Assembly (NCBI RefSeq): GCF_049331405.1
Contig: NZ_CP186274.1
Location: 186,001 to 250,000 of the forward strand
Source of the DNA: PoT sp049331405
GTDB lineage: Bacteria > Planctomycetota > Planctomycetia > Isosphaerales > Isosphaeraceae
Length of the DNA stretch: 64,000 bases
Direction of reading: 5' to 3'
Numbering within the stretch: the stretch's first letter is position 1; each line of letters starts with the position of its first letter. The notes beneath the pieces are model-generated. The model was not told the origin of the DNA. It saw only the letters and a program-made list of their open reading frames with translations, and did not search any database. Of the stretch, positions 27,248 to 37,300 are shown piece after piece. A program made the translations under genes and the position numbers.

Positions 27248-27602
27248 GAGCTATTTCCAGACCTCCGGGATGGTGATCCGGCGGCGCCCAGGTCCGGTCC
27301 AAGGCCTGACGTCGGGATGACAAAAATCAACACGAAGGAAGGACTGCCCAAGCTTTTTTTGATGCCCTTATGACAGACCCCCACTCCAGTCCATTCTCGT
27401 TAAACCCGTATTGTCCGACGACACATCGATGACAACCATAACTGGCGTGCCTCGGCCGCGAGCGTGCCAGGCCGCGATTGCTGCGGCCTTATCCCGTCGA
27501 ATCGGGCGATTCGGCGGAGAGAATCCATCGTCTCGTCGTGTCCTCATATCAAGGTTATTTCTGCGTCGAGTCGTGACCGTCCTGCTGGGTGCGCGCACGA
27601 CC
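27248..27602. other. Intergenic region; no gene seen
   Basis: Holds a run of seven T (27353-27359) and scattered AT-rich words, with no convincing coding frame. It marks the left edge of the gene-poor region before dnaN. Confidence 0.4.
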
Positions 27603-27893
27603 ATGCGGATGGACAACGGATCATCGGACATGCTTTCCTCCTACGTCATCCAAGTCGCCGACGCCACGAAGCCGCTCTACTTCATCGGGCCCGAGCAGCT
27701 CGCCTCGGGGAAGCCCGAGGGCGTGGACGCCGAGGAGCCCACCCCGCATGGGCTCTCGCTCCGGGCGGTCAAGCATCCGCTCTTCGCCGAGCGGTTCGTG
27801 CACCGGGTCGAGGCCGAGCATCAGGCCAGCCGATACGCCGCCGACGAGCCCGAGCTGCGGTTCTTCGTCCTCGAGATCATCGCCCCCATCTGA
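27603..27893 (+). CDS. Small hypothetical protein
   Basis: Up to 96 residues. The part from SSYVIQVADATKPLYFIGPE onward is well-composed protein, with an alternating beta-like start and an acidic/aromatic end LRFFVLEIIAPI; upstream sequence is not convincing. In-frame ATGs at 27603, 27609 and 27630 are all possible and none has a good ribosome site. No family recognised. It is the last gene before the candidate origin region. The pattern YFIGPEQL with a long acidic stretch looks like a small regulatory or structural protein, but nothing specific can be claimed. Confidence 0.5.
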   Translation: MRMDNGSSDMLSSYVIQVADATKPLYFIGPEQLASGKPEGVDAEEPTPHGLSLRAVKHPLFAERFVHRVEAEHQASRYAADEPELRFFVLEIIAPI

Positions 27894-28207
27894 TCCCTCG
27901 CGAGGCCCCTTCCCGAGGGAACGCCTCCCCATGTCATCGCCATGATGACGCCAAGCCATTGCGTGCCCCCCGCCGAGCCTCGTCGCCCCTGAAGGTCGCG
28001 GCAGGTCGCGGCGGCCTCTCGTATCCTCAGGCCATAGCTCGCAGACCTCTTACGCATCTCGGAAGAATATCTTACGTGTGTTTCCGCCAAAGCTGAGCGG
28101 GCGACTGCGTAGAGTGTTCTCGGGCGTAAGGGTGGATCCTGCGTAAGACGAATTCGCTCGAGTCACCAACCTCGCAACCCCGCCCCTCATGCGTTTGAAC
28201 TCCGTTG

Positions 28208-28601
28208 CGGGGGAAAACGTCGGAGGCTGTGTCGTCCTCCTGGGCCGTCCGTGAAGGCCAGGCGGGGCGTGGGATGGCCAAGCCCTGGGCCGGGCTTGAA
28301 TCCCCGACTAAGGGGCCAACTCCCCCGAATCCAAGGGCATTCCCGGGCGAATCCCGCCCTCTGCACCTCCATTTTCCCCCGCCAGGCGGCCTCGTCGCCG
28401 CTCCGAAAATTCCGATTATCCTGGGGAAACGGCCCCCGAACCGTCGACACTCTCCGGGGGAAAAGCTGTTGATAACCGGTCAGTCCTCCGTGGGATGATG
28501 GAGTGTTCTCCACAACCCCCGGTTTACGCCCACGACACCGAGATCCGGGACGGCGGCCCATGCCGGCCGGCGCGACGGCGCTGTCGACAGGTTTTCCCCC
28601 G
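28208..28601. repeat. Four dispersed copies of a 10-mer near dnaN
   Basis: TTTTCCCCCG occurs exactly at 28372-28381 and 28592-28601 on the plus strand and as its complement at 28208-28217 and 28455-28464. Two copies lie in each orientation within 394 bases. A relaxed copy (GTTTCCCCAG complement) is at about 28421. Confidence 0.7.
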
Positions 28602-28615
28602 GTGAACAAGGTTGG

Positions 28616-28644
28616 TTGTATTCGGTTAAGTTGTTTGCTATCAT
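28616..28644 (+). promoter_or_regulatory. Candidate dnaN promoter
   Basis: TTGTAT (28616-28621) and TATCAT (28639-28644) with a 17-base spacer, about 160 bases before the dnaN start. Confidence 0.45.
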
Positions 28645-28772
28645 GGGTTTCTCGGAAGACCGGCTCGGTTATCAACGGCGACGAGCCTGGCTTTCGATGA
28701 AGACGAAGGTTGAGTTATCTCTCCTTTCTCTTAAGGGAGAAGGCAGACACACTCACCCAAAGGCCCGCGATA

Positions 28773-28787
28773 TTCCTGCAGCAGGAA
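28773..28787. promoter_or_regulatory. Perfect palindrome in the dnaN leader
   Basis: TTCCTGCAGCAGGAA, two 7-base arms around a single A, about 20 bases upstream of the dnaN start. It could be an operator or an RNA hairpin near the ribosome site. Confidence 0.4.
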
Positions 28788-28806
28788 AGGCCGACGAGGA
28801 ACACGC

Positions 28807-29925
28807 ATGAAGGCCTTGTGCAATCGCGAAGGATTGCTTGCCGCATTCGGGATGGTCAGTGGTGTCGTCCCGGCGCGAAGCCCCAAGCCCATCCTGCAGA
28901 ATGTGAAGCTGGTGGCCGACGCCGACGAGGGCTCGGTCCTGATGGGGACCGACCTCGAGGTGGGGATCCGCCACCGGGTGCTCGGCATGAAGGTCGAGCG
29001 GCCCGGCTCCGTGATCCTGCCGACCCAGCGGATCGGCTCCATCCTCCGGACCAGCAACGACTCGGAGCTCGCCATCGAGGCCGATGAGGACCGCCTCGTC
29101 GTCCGCGGCATCCACTCCGAGTTCACCCTGCCGTCCGAGGATCCCAGCCTCTACCCCGAAGTCCCCGACTTCGCGGCCCCCAGCTACCACGTCATCCAGG
29201 CCGCCGACCTGCGGAGGCTCATCCGCCGGACGATCTTCGCCACCGACGTGGAGAGCACCCGCTACGCCCTCGGCGGCGTCCTCGTGGAGCTCTCGGACGA
29301 CTCGATCACGATGGTCGGCACCGACGGGCGTCGCCTGGCTCGGATGGTGGCCTCGGCCGAGTCGGAGAACGACGCCCCGGCGCCCGCCGGCAGCCCCGTC
29401 ATCCCGGTCAAGGCCCTCAAACTCATCGAGCGCAACCTCAGCGACGACGATCCGCCCGTCCACCTGGCCATCCAGGGAGGGGCCGCCGTCCTCGTCCGCA
29501 CCGAGCGGGCCATCATCTACAGCCGCCTGGTCGAGGGGCGCTTCCCCCGCTACCAGGACGTCTTCCCGAGCCACGTCGAGGTCAAGATCCCGCTCGAGAC
29601 CGGGCCCCTCCGCCAGGCCGTCGAGCAGGCCTCCATCGTCACCAGCGAGGAGAGCCGCGGGGTCGACTTCCAGTTCTCAAGCGGCGTGCTCAAGCTCACG
29701 AGCCAGGCCGCCGACGTCGGTAGCTCGCACGTCGACCTCCCCATCGCGTATGATGGGAAGCCGGTCGACATCACCTTCGACCCGCGCTACCTGACCGATG
29801 CGCTCAAGACCCTCGACGACTCCATCTCGATCGTCGCCGAGCTCATCGACTCCAAGAACGCGGCCGTCTTCAAGACCGACGACCGGTACACCTACGTGGT
29901 GATGCCCTTGACCCGTGACCGTTGA
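28807..29925 (+). CDS. dnaN: DNA polymerase III beta subunit (sliding clamp)
   Basis: 372 residues, the normal length, with three clamp-fold domains. MKALCNREGLLAAFGMVSGV, then KPILQNVKLVAD, is the standard opening; LGGVLVELSDDSITMVGTDGRRLARM and the ending KNAAVFKTDDRYTYVVMPL are family hallmarks. Two copies form a ring that holds the replicative polymerase on DNA. The start has a GAGGAA site. It sits directly after the candidate origin and upstream of dciA and gyrB on the same strand, a classic origin-proximal order, though dnaA is not upstream and recF is absent between dnaN and gyrB. Confidence 0.97.
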   Translation: MKALCNREGLLAAFGMVSGVVPARSPKPILQNVKLVADADEGSVLMGTDLEVGIRHRVLGMKVERPGSVILPTQRIGSILRTSNDSELAIEADEDRLVVRGIHSEFTLPSEDPSLYPEVPDFAAPSYHVIQAADLRRLIRRTIFATDVESTRYALGGVLVELSDDSITMVGTDGRRLARMVASAESENDAPAPAGSPVIPVKALKLIERNLSDDDPPVHLAIQGGAAVLVRTERAIIYSRLVEGRFPRYQDVFPSHVEVKIPLETGPLRQAVEQASIVTSEESRGVDFQFSSGVLKLTSQAADVGSSHVDLPIAYDGKPVDITFDPRYLTDALKTLDDSISIVAELIDSKNAAVFKTDDRYTYVVMPLTRDR

Positions 29926-30051
29926 TCGTTCGTTGACCGATGCGCCCGTCCCGCCAGGCCGAATTGCAACCTCGGCGCGGCGCCTACGACCCTGCGCGAT
30001 CCCCGTTGCGGAGACGAGGGGATTGCGATATCATGAAGAGACGTTCACGTT

Positions 30052-30582
30052 GTGAGCGCCGAGCGACCGGCCGGTGGGTCGGATTCCGCCCGACCCTCGG
30101 GCCGAGGCCAGGGGCGGAACGAAACTCGACATCGGAATAACGCGGATTCGTCCGACGCGGCGGGCTCATCGCGATATCGAGGTCCCAAGCCGCTGGGTGA
30201 TATCCTGGGCGACCTCTTCGCCCTGAGGGGCCTGGGACGGCTCCGCGCGCAGAAAGAGCTGGAAGACGCCTGGAACGCGGCGGCCGGGGAAGCGGCCAGC
30301 CGCCACACGCGGGTCGGCGAAGTGCGTCGCGGCATCTTGCATGTGACGGTCGCGCACTCGGCACTCCTGGAAGAGCTGGCAGCCTTTCAGAAACCTGCAC
30401 TGCTCTCGGCCCTGAGGCAGAACGCCCCGGGGACTCTCATTCATGATATCCGTTTCCGAGTCGGTCCCATCACCCCCCCGGCCGACCCCCCCGCATCCGC
30501 CCCAGGCGCGACGAAGCCCAGGTCGAAGCCGGCGTCGGGGAAGGGCAAGCGGCGGTCCCGAAGCGACGGGGATGAGCCATGA
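30052..30582 (+). CDS. dciA: DciA-type replicative helicase loader (DUF721)
   Basis: A 176-residue protein. The central part is the DUF721/DciA domain: LGDILGDLFALRGLGRLRAQ, then LEDAWNAAAGEAASRHTRVG, and GILHVTVAHSALLEELAAFQ. DciA loads the replicative helicase DnaB in bacteria that lack DnaC/DnaI. The N-terminal 45 residues (Ser/Arg/Asn-rich) and the C-terminal Pro/Lys/Arg-rich tail look disordered and basic, as in other DciA proteins. The start is GTG at 30052 with no good ribosome site. The dnaN-dciA-gyrB neighbourhood supports the call. Confidence 0.88.
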   Translation: MSAERPAGGSDSARPSGRGQGRNETRHRNNADSSDAAGSSRYRGPKPLGDILGDLFALRGLGRLRAQKELEDAWNAAAGEAASRHTRVGEVRRGILHVTVAHSALLEELAAFQKPALLSALRQNAPGTLIHDIRFRVGPITPPADPPASAPGATKPRSKPASGKGKRRSRSDGDEP

Positions 30583-31003
30583 CCCAGCCGTGCTGTCCGT
30601 GAGCCGGGCCGAGGCCGTCAGGCCGGGCGGCCGGGCGACGATCCAACCCGGCGGGCACCCTCTCTGCGGCGGCCAGGATTCTCCGCAGGCCGGATGCCTT
30701 TCTCCCACGCTCCTCCCGGCCCGGTCCCGGGTCGCGCGGAGTCGAGCTGGGGCAAGGTCGACGGGGGTCGGCGGCCGAGGGGCCATCCAGGGCCTCCGGC
30801 ATGAAGCGCGGGCGGATTCCCGCTTGAGATGACAGACCCAGACATGCGAATCGAATCAGGTCTTTGAATCCGAGGGATGGTGTGAGGGTCGCCGCGAGGG
30901 CAACGGCCAGGGCATTGGATGCAATGCCAGCCGAGGCCGTCGAGGGCGATCGAAGTTGGTCGGGGCTCGTCTTCTTACTTGGTATGACCGAGGTGAACCC
31001 GCG
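30583..31003. other. Intergenic region before gyrB; nothing recognised
   Basis: About 420 bases, GC-rich at first and more mixed toward gyrB. Open frames on both strands are composition artefacts without ribosome sites. A gyrB promoter or supercoiling-responsive site may lie in 30830-30990 but I cannot pin it. Confidence 0.4.
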
Positions 31004-33571
31004 ATGAATTTGAGCAAGAGCGACGGAGCCGCGATCGAGTCCCCCGAAGCGCCCGAACTCGCCGCGGCCAACGGCGAAGGGGCGGCGGCCTATACCGAGG
31101 CCAACATCCGCGTCCTCGAGGGGATCGAGGCGATCCGCAAACGCCCCGGCATGTACATCGGCGACACTACGCTCCGAGGCCTGCACCACCTCGTCTACGA
31201 GGTCGTCGACAACTCGATCGACGAGGCGATGGCCGGCTACTGCCGCCACATCCACGTCACGGTGAACGTCGACGGCTCGGTCTCGATCGTCGACGACGGC
31301 CGAGGCATCCCGGTCGGCCCCCACCCCCAGTTCACGGGCAAGAGCACGCTCGAGATCGTGCTGACCAAGCCGCACGCCGGCGGTAAGTTCGACCACGACA
31401 CGTACAAGGTGTCGGGCGGGTTGCACGGCGTCGGCGTGACCGTCGTCAATGCCCTCTCGGAATGGCTCGAGGCCGAGGTCCATCGCGACGGCCAGGTCTG
31501 GCGCCAGAAGTACGAGAAGGGGGAGGCGCAAGGCCCCGTCCGGGCCAGCGGCACGGCCAAGGCCAGCGGCACACGCATCCGGTTCCTGCCCGACAACACG
31601 ATCTTCCCCAACATCGAGTTCGAATACGATATCCTCGAGAAGCGCCTCCGCGAGCTCGCCTTCCTGAATAAGGGGATCGCGATCCGCCTGACCGACGAGC
31701 GCGGCGAGGAGCGCAAGGATCAGGAGTTCTTCTCGGCCGGAGGCCTGAGCGAGTTCGTCGCCTATTTGAACCGGGCCCAATCCGCCTTGCATCCGCCCGT
31801 GGTGCTTTCGGGCAAAGATGAGGAGCGGGCGGTTGAAGTCGAAGTCGCTTTGCAGTACAACGAATCGATCAGCGAGTCGGTCGTCTCGTATTGCAACAAC
31901 ATCAATACCGTCGAGGGGGGAACCCACCTGACCGGGTTCCGGACCGCTCTCACGCGGACGCTGAACACCTACGCCAAGGGTGCCGCGCCCGCGAAGAATA
32001 AAGACCTGTCGCTCAACGGCGAGGACTTCAAGGAAGGCCTCACCGCGATCATCAGCGTGCGCGTGCCCGACCCCCAGTTCGAGGGGCAGACCAAGACCAA
32101 GCTCGGCAACAGCGAGGTCGAAGGGATCGTCGCCAAGGTCATCAACGAGAAGCTGGCCGAGTTCCTCGAGACCAACCCGGCGGCGGCCAAGAAGGTGATC
32201 GCCAAGGCCCTGCTCGCGGCCGAGGCCCGCGAGGCGGCCCGCAAGGCCCGAGAGCTCGTCCGCAACCGCAAGGGGGTCCTCTCCGGCGGCGGATTGCCCG
32301 GCAAGCTGATGGATTGCACCACGCACGACCAGGATTCGAGCGAACTCTTCCTCGTCGAGGGTGATTCGGCCGGTGGCACGGCCGAAGGGGGACGCGACCG
32401 CCTCTATCAGGCGATCCTCCCGCTCCGAGGCAAGATCCTCAACGTCGAACGGGCCAGGCTCGACCGCGTCCTCGGCAACGAAGAGGTCCGCAACATCATC
32501 ACGGCCGTCGGCAACGGCATCGGCGAGGAAGAAGACCCGTCGAAGAGGCGCTACGGCAAGGTCGTGATGATGAGCGACGCCGACGTGGACGGCTCGCACA
32601 TCCGCACCCTGCTGATGACCTTCTTCTATCGCCAGATGCCCAGGCTCGTCGCCGAGGGCCACCTGTACGTCGCCCAGCCGCCGCTCTACATGGTCGAGAA
32701 CCGCAAGAAAGACCGGCGCTACGTCCAGGCCGAGTCCGAGATGCAGAACATCCTCATCGAGACGGGGCTGGCCAACTCGCGGCTGCAGCCGTATCAGGTC
32801 GAGGATGAGTCGCAGTGGATCGTCGGCGATCGGCTCCGGGCCCTGCTGGACCTGGCCAACGCCCTCGAGGTCGGGCTCAAGGTCTTCGGCAGGCGGAACC
32901 GGCCGCTCCGCGACCTCCTCGCCATGGCCCATCCCGAGACCGGGCAACTCCCCGTCCGGCTCGGGATCGTGCAAGGGGTCGAGACCCCGCTTTATAATGA
33001 CGACGACCTGATCGCATTCCGGCAACAGTATCCCGAGTCGGTGGCCGAAGAATACGAGGAGTCCCAGTCGCCCGCCGGGGCCGGAGCCGATTCCGTCGAC
33101 GGCGAGTCGCCCTCGGCCGAAGTGGCCCATGAGTTGCGAGCCAAGGTGGAAGACCTGCTCGAGGTCATCTCCCTGAACAAGCACCTGGCCCGGCTCCGGG
33201 ACGAGTTCGGCTCTCGGGCCGAGGTCCTCTTGCCCGTCGAGGTCGTGGGGGATGAGCCTCCTCCTCGTTACATCCTGCATCGCGACGGCGACACGCATTC
33301 GCTCTCGGATCTGCGCAGCCTCTCCCCGACGGTCCGCCACCTCGGCGAGCGCGGGATCAAGATCACCCGGTTCAAAGGGCTGGGGGAGATGGACGCCGAG
33401 CAACTCTGGGAGACGACCATGGATCCGACCCGTCGGACCCTGCTGCAAGTCCAGCTCGACGACGCGGCGGCCGCCAATGACCTGTTCACGACCCTGATGG
33501 GGGATGACGTCGAGCCCCGTCGCGAGTTCATCGAGAAGCACGCCCTGGAGGTCAAGAACCTCGACGTCTGA
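31004..33571 (+). CDS. gyrB: DNA gyrase subunit B
   Basis: 855 residues. The GHKL ATPase (IRKRPGMYIGDTTLRGLHHL, VVDNSIDEAMAGY, VDDGRGIPV), transducer, TOPRIM (LVEGDSAGGTAEGGRDRLYQ and SDADVDGSHIRTLLMTFFYR) and C-terminal tail (RFKGLGEMDAEQLWETTMDP) are complete. An insertion of about 185 residues lies inside the C-terminal part (about residues 590-775), as in the long E. coli-type GyrB but with an acidic Ser/Ala-rich stretch around 685-705. It is the ATPase half of gyrase; gyrA is not in this window. ATG at 31004 has GAGGTGA eight bases upstream. No intein is present. Confidence 0.97.
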   Translation: MNLSKSDGAAIESPEAPELAAANGEGAAAYTEANIRVLEGIEAIRKRPGMYIGDTTLRGLHHLVYEVVDNSIDEAMAGYCRHIHVTVNVDGSVSIVDDGRGIPVGPHPQFTGKSTLEIVLTKPHAGGKFDHDTYKVSGGLHGVGVTVVNALSEWLEAEVHRDGQVWRQKYEKGEAQGPVRASGTAKASGTRIRFLPDNTIFPNIEFEYDILEKRLRELAFLNKGIAIRLTDERGEERKDQEFFSAGGLSEFVAYLNRAQSALHPPVVLSGKDEERAVEVEVALQYNESISESVVSYCNNINTVEGGTHLTGFRTALTRTLNTYAKGAAPAKNKDLSLNGEDFKEGLTAIISVRVPDPQFEGQTKTKLGNSEVEGIVAKVINEKLAEFLETNPAAAKKVIAKALLAAEAREAARKARELVRNRKGVLSGGGLPGKLMDCTTHDQDSSELFLVEGDSAGGTAEGGRDRLYQAILPLRGKILNVERARLDRVLGNEEVRNIITAVGNGIGEEEDPSKRRYGKVVMMSDADVDGSHIRTLLMTFFYRQMPRLVAEGHLYVAQPPLYMVENRKKDRRYVQAESEMQNILIETGLANSRLQPYQVEDESQWIVGDRLRALLDLANALEVGLKVFGRRNRPLRDLLAMAHPETGQLPVRLGIVQGVETPLYNDDDLIAFRQQYPESVAEEYEESQSPAGAGADSVDGESPSAEVAHELRAKVEDLLEVISLNKHLARLRDEFGSRAEVLLPVEVVGDEPPPRYILHRDGDTHSLSDLRSLSPTVRHLGERGIKITRFKGLGEMDAEQLWETTMDPTRRTLLQVQLDDAAAANDLFTTLMGDDVEPRREFIEKHALEVKNLDV

Positions 33572-34359
33572 GCGGGATTGGCCGCGTAATCGGATCCTCC
33601 CGGGCTTGAGAACCTGCCGTGGTGCTTGTCGTCGCCCGGTCCTTTCCTGTAGGGTGGAAGTGCCCACCGATCATCGTTGCCAGAGTGCCTTTTTCTTGAG
33701 GGTTTGCAGCAGAGGGGCGGGGGGCGTGCCCATCCCCCCGTCGACGGCCGGTCCTGGTCGGGGAGCCTTCGCCTTTGGCTCCCGAAGCCGGGGCCGTCGC
33801 CGAGATCGGGATCATCGAGTCTTCACGTTTAGGTGAGGCGAGGGCCTTCGCCCCGGGCCGCCCATGGCGGCAAGGGCCGGCGCGAACGTTGTCCTCGTCG
33901 GTCCAGGATTTTTGGGGAAAGCGAATCGCTCGCGAAGGCGCCGAGTCGTCTCGACGGCTTAGGCCATCTTGCGAGGGGACACAACCGAAGCCGGAGCCTT
34001 CCCCGACGCCGTGCGAGGGGCCGGTCTCGTCGCTCGACCCACATGCGGGCTGGTGGTGCGTTCGTTCCTGAATCAGAACGATTTGAGATGGATTGGATCG
34101 AGACCCGAGCGGTCGTCCCGGCCGGCGGCCCTCGCCTCGCGAGACTCGCCGGGGTTGCCCTGAAGTTTGAAGCCAGTCGCCGACGTCGCGGACGGTCGGG
34201 GGCCCGGCTAAGGATTGGGCCGGGGCGGGGATCGACAGGGCTCGAGATCGTCGGGTCGGTGCCGCGAAGGGTAGGTTGCCCCGGAGGTTGCCTGTCCGTG
34301 GCATCGGATCGGTTTGGGATTTGGTTCGGTTCGGTTGAGCCCATCCGCAGTGGGAAGGG
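33572..34359. other. Long gene-free region after gyrB
   Basis: 788 bases with no convincing gene. Frames of up to 327 codons exist on both strands, but they overlap each other, are Arg/Pro-rich and lack ribosome sites or motifs. Short tandem words (GGTTCGGTTCGGTT near 34322) and a G/C-run dyad near 33718-33740 are visible. A regulatory or small RNA cannot be excluded. Confidence 0.4.
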
Positions 34360-37300
34360 ATGATGGGGATCGCCCAGAAATTATCGCGAGTCTTTATCGA
34401 CGCGGTCCGCTCGCGCGGGCAATCGTACTTCGCCAAGGGGCGGGTCGCCGTGACCTCGGCGACCACCGGCGAGGTGATTGCCAGGGTGAGGGGGACGACG
34501 AAGTATCGGGTCCGGCTGAGGACGCGGGGGAGCAAGCTCCACGTCTCCTGCTCGTGCCCCTACTTCACCCCCTTCGGCGACCCGTGCAAGCACATCTGGG
34601 CCACGATCCTGATGGCCGATGCGCGGAACCTGCTGCAGGCCTCCCCCACGCGCCCCATGAAGCTGGTCAGCGACCTCCCGCGCAGGCCGGTGAGCCCCGA
34701 GAACGGTGCCGTCCCCAATGGGATGGAAGGCCAGGGGCCTCCCGGCGTCGGCCAGGGGCCGGGTTCGGGGCACCCGCAAGGGGGCGCCCAGCGTCAGCAG
34801 GCCGGCCGGCAGAGGGGCAAGGAGCGGCCGGGCCGCCCCGGCCCGGGCGGCCCGCCCGGTCAGCCGCGCTGGACCAACGGCGGCGGCAAGATTGCCCACG
34901 GCGGCGGGGCCGCCAGGGCCAAGCCCGTCAACCGGAACTCGAAGCGACTCCTCGTCTACATCCTCGATGTTCCCTCGACCCTCGCCCATAACCAGATCGT
35001 CATCGACCTCGCCCGCCGCCAGCGCAGGCCTAGCGGCGACTGGGGCCCGCTCAAGCCCTGGTGGCACGCCCCGGGCACCCCGCACGCGAAGTACGACCCC
35101 GAGGATCGCGACCTCCTCGCGCTCCTGGACGAAGTCCAGGCCATGACCCTCGCGACCAATGGCACCCTACCCCCGGGCGCAGGGCCGATCGAATCGATGG
35201 GGACGCGGCGGTATATCCTCCGGCACAACCAGGGGATGATCGTCGAGAAGCTCGCCAAGAGCGGCCGGCTCCGCCTGCGACGCTCCGACGGCGAGGAAGA
35301 CCCGCCGACCATGCGCTGGGACGACGGCACCCCCTGGCGGTTCTCGCTCGAAATCCGGCCGGAACTCGGCGGCAAGCGCTGGTCCTGGCGCGGCTCGCTC
35401 CGCAGGAGCGAGGGGCGGGGAGATCGCATGGACCTGGCCGAGCCCCTCGTGCTCGTCCCCGGCCTCGTCATCCAGGGGGTCGGTCGCGCCGCGAGGTTCG
35501 ACGACATCGGCGTCTTGCCCTGGATCGTCAGGCTCCGGCATGAGAAGGAAATCGTCTTCGCCGAGCCGCAGCAGGACATCATGCTCGGGCGCATCCTGGC
35601 CGAGTCGCGCGTCCCGCCGTCCGAGCTGGTCGAGACGATCCTCTTCGAAGAGATCGACACCACGCCTCGCCCTTGCCTCACCCTGCGCACGCCGAGGCAG
35701 AACTGGGGCCCGGGGTCGGACCGGCTGCACGCCGAGCTCGAATTCGACTACAACGGGGCCCTGATCCCCGCCGGTCGGACGACGCCCCTGGCCGTCTCGA
35801 CCGAGTTCGGCCTGGTCATCCGTCGCGACCCCAAGGCCGAGTCCCAGGCCGACATCCTCCTGTTCGAGCTCGGATTCCGCGAGTCGAAGGACCCTCGGGC
35901 CGAGCCCGGCACGATGGAGCTGCCGCCGAAGCGCATGGCGCAGGTGACCCGAGACCTCGTCATGGCCGGCTGGCGGGTCGAGGCCGAGGGCAAGCTGATC
36001 CGCCCCGTCGGCGAGTTCAAGCTGGCCGTGACCACCGGGATCGACTGGTTCGAGCTCGGCGGCCAGGTCGACTACGGCGGCCAGAGCCTGAGCCTGCCCG
36101 ACCTCCTCGCCGCCGCCAGGCGAGGCGACACCATGGTCACCCTCGGCGACGGCTCGATGGGCATGATGCCCGAGGAATGGCTCAAGAAATACGGCCTGAT
36201 CGCCGAGCTCGGCACCTCCGAGGACGGGCACGTCCGCTTCGGCCAGGCGCAGGCCGGCCTGCTCGACGCCTTGCTCGCCAATCAGCCCGAGATCCGCGTC
36301 GACGCCGCCTTCCAGAAGGTCCGCGAGAGCCTCCACAAGTTCGACGGCGTCCAGCCGGCCGACGCCCCCGCCGGCTTCCACGGCGAGCTCCGGCCCTATC
36401 AGCGCGAAGGGCTCGGCTGGCTCGACTACCTCCAGAAGTTCGACTTCGGCGGCATCCTCGCCGACGACATGGGCCTGGGTAAGACGATCCAGGTCCTCGC
36501 CATGCTCCAGAAGCGACGCGCCCGCCGCCTGGCCAAGGCCCCTTCGCTGGCGATCGTGCCCCGCTCGCTCGTCTTCAACTGGATCCAGGAGGCCGAGAAG
36601 TTCACGCCGAGGCTTCGCGTCCTCGACTACACGGGGCCGGCACGGCACGGCTTGCGGGAGACGTTCCGCGACCACGACCTGGTGATCACCACCTACGGCA
36701 CCTTGCGGACCGACATCGGCGAGCTCGCCCAATTCTCGTTCGACTACATCATCCTCGACGAGGCGCAGGCGATTAAGAACGCCGACAGCCAGGCCGCCAA
36801 GGCCGCCCGCCTGCTCAAGGGCCGGCATCGCCTGGCGATGAGCGGAACTCCCATCGAGAACCACATCGGCGAGCTCTGGTCGATCTTCGAGTTCCTCAAC
36901 CCCGGCATGCTCGGCGCGGGCTCCGTCTTCAAGCGGCACGCCGACGGCGACCGCTCCATGCTGGCCAAGTCGCTCAAGCCGTTCATCCTGCGGAGGACCA
37001 AGTCGCAGGTCGTCCAGGACCTCCCCGAGAAGACCGAGCAGACCCTGCATTGCGACATGGAGCCCGAGCAGCGCAAGACCTACGAGGAGCTGAAGGCACA
37101 CTACCGCCAGGCCCTCTTGCGCAAGGACTCGGCCGAGCTCAACCGCTCCAAGATCGAGGTCCTCGAGGCCCTCTTGCGGCTCCGCCAGGCGGCCTGCCAC
37201 CCCGGCCTCATCGATCCGACCCGGATGGCCGAGCCCAGCGCCAAGCTCGACATGCTGCTGCCCCAGCTCTCGGAGATCATCGAGGAAGGGCACAAGGTCC

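Larger units (their letters stand above)
27894..28806. other. Candidate chromosomal replication origin (oriC)
   Basis: A 913-base gene-free region directly upstream of dnaN. It has near-consensus DnaA boxes: TGTTGATAA at 28467-28475 (one mismatch, reverse), TTCTCCACA at 28506-28514 (one mismatch) and TTATCAACG at 28669-28677 (two). It also has four copies of TTTTCCCCCG and an AT-rich stretch at 28609-28652 that could be the unwinding element. Gene orientation flips at this place in the window. dnaN, dciA and gyrB follow. This is inference; no computed skew supports it yet. Confidence 0.55.

Noticed and set aside
31004..33571. Possible intein in gyrB because of extra length
   Set aside because: No Cys/Ser start or HN end blocks; the extra sequence sits at the known E. 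coli-type insertion site.
30470..33667. A 1065-codon open frame antisense to dciA/gyrB
   Set aside because: It mirrors gyrB codon structure in a GC-rich gene, has no motif or ribosome site, and gyrB is certain.
33552..34535. A 327-codon minus-strand frame after gyrB
   Set aside because: Pro/Arg/Thr-rich, overlaps the SNF2 start, and shows no motif; kept as gene-free region.
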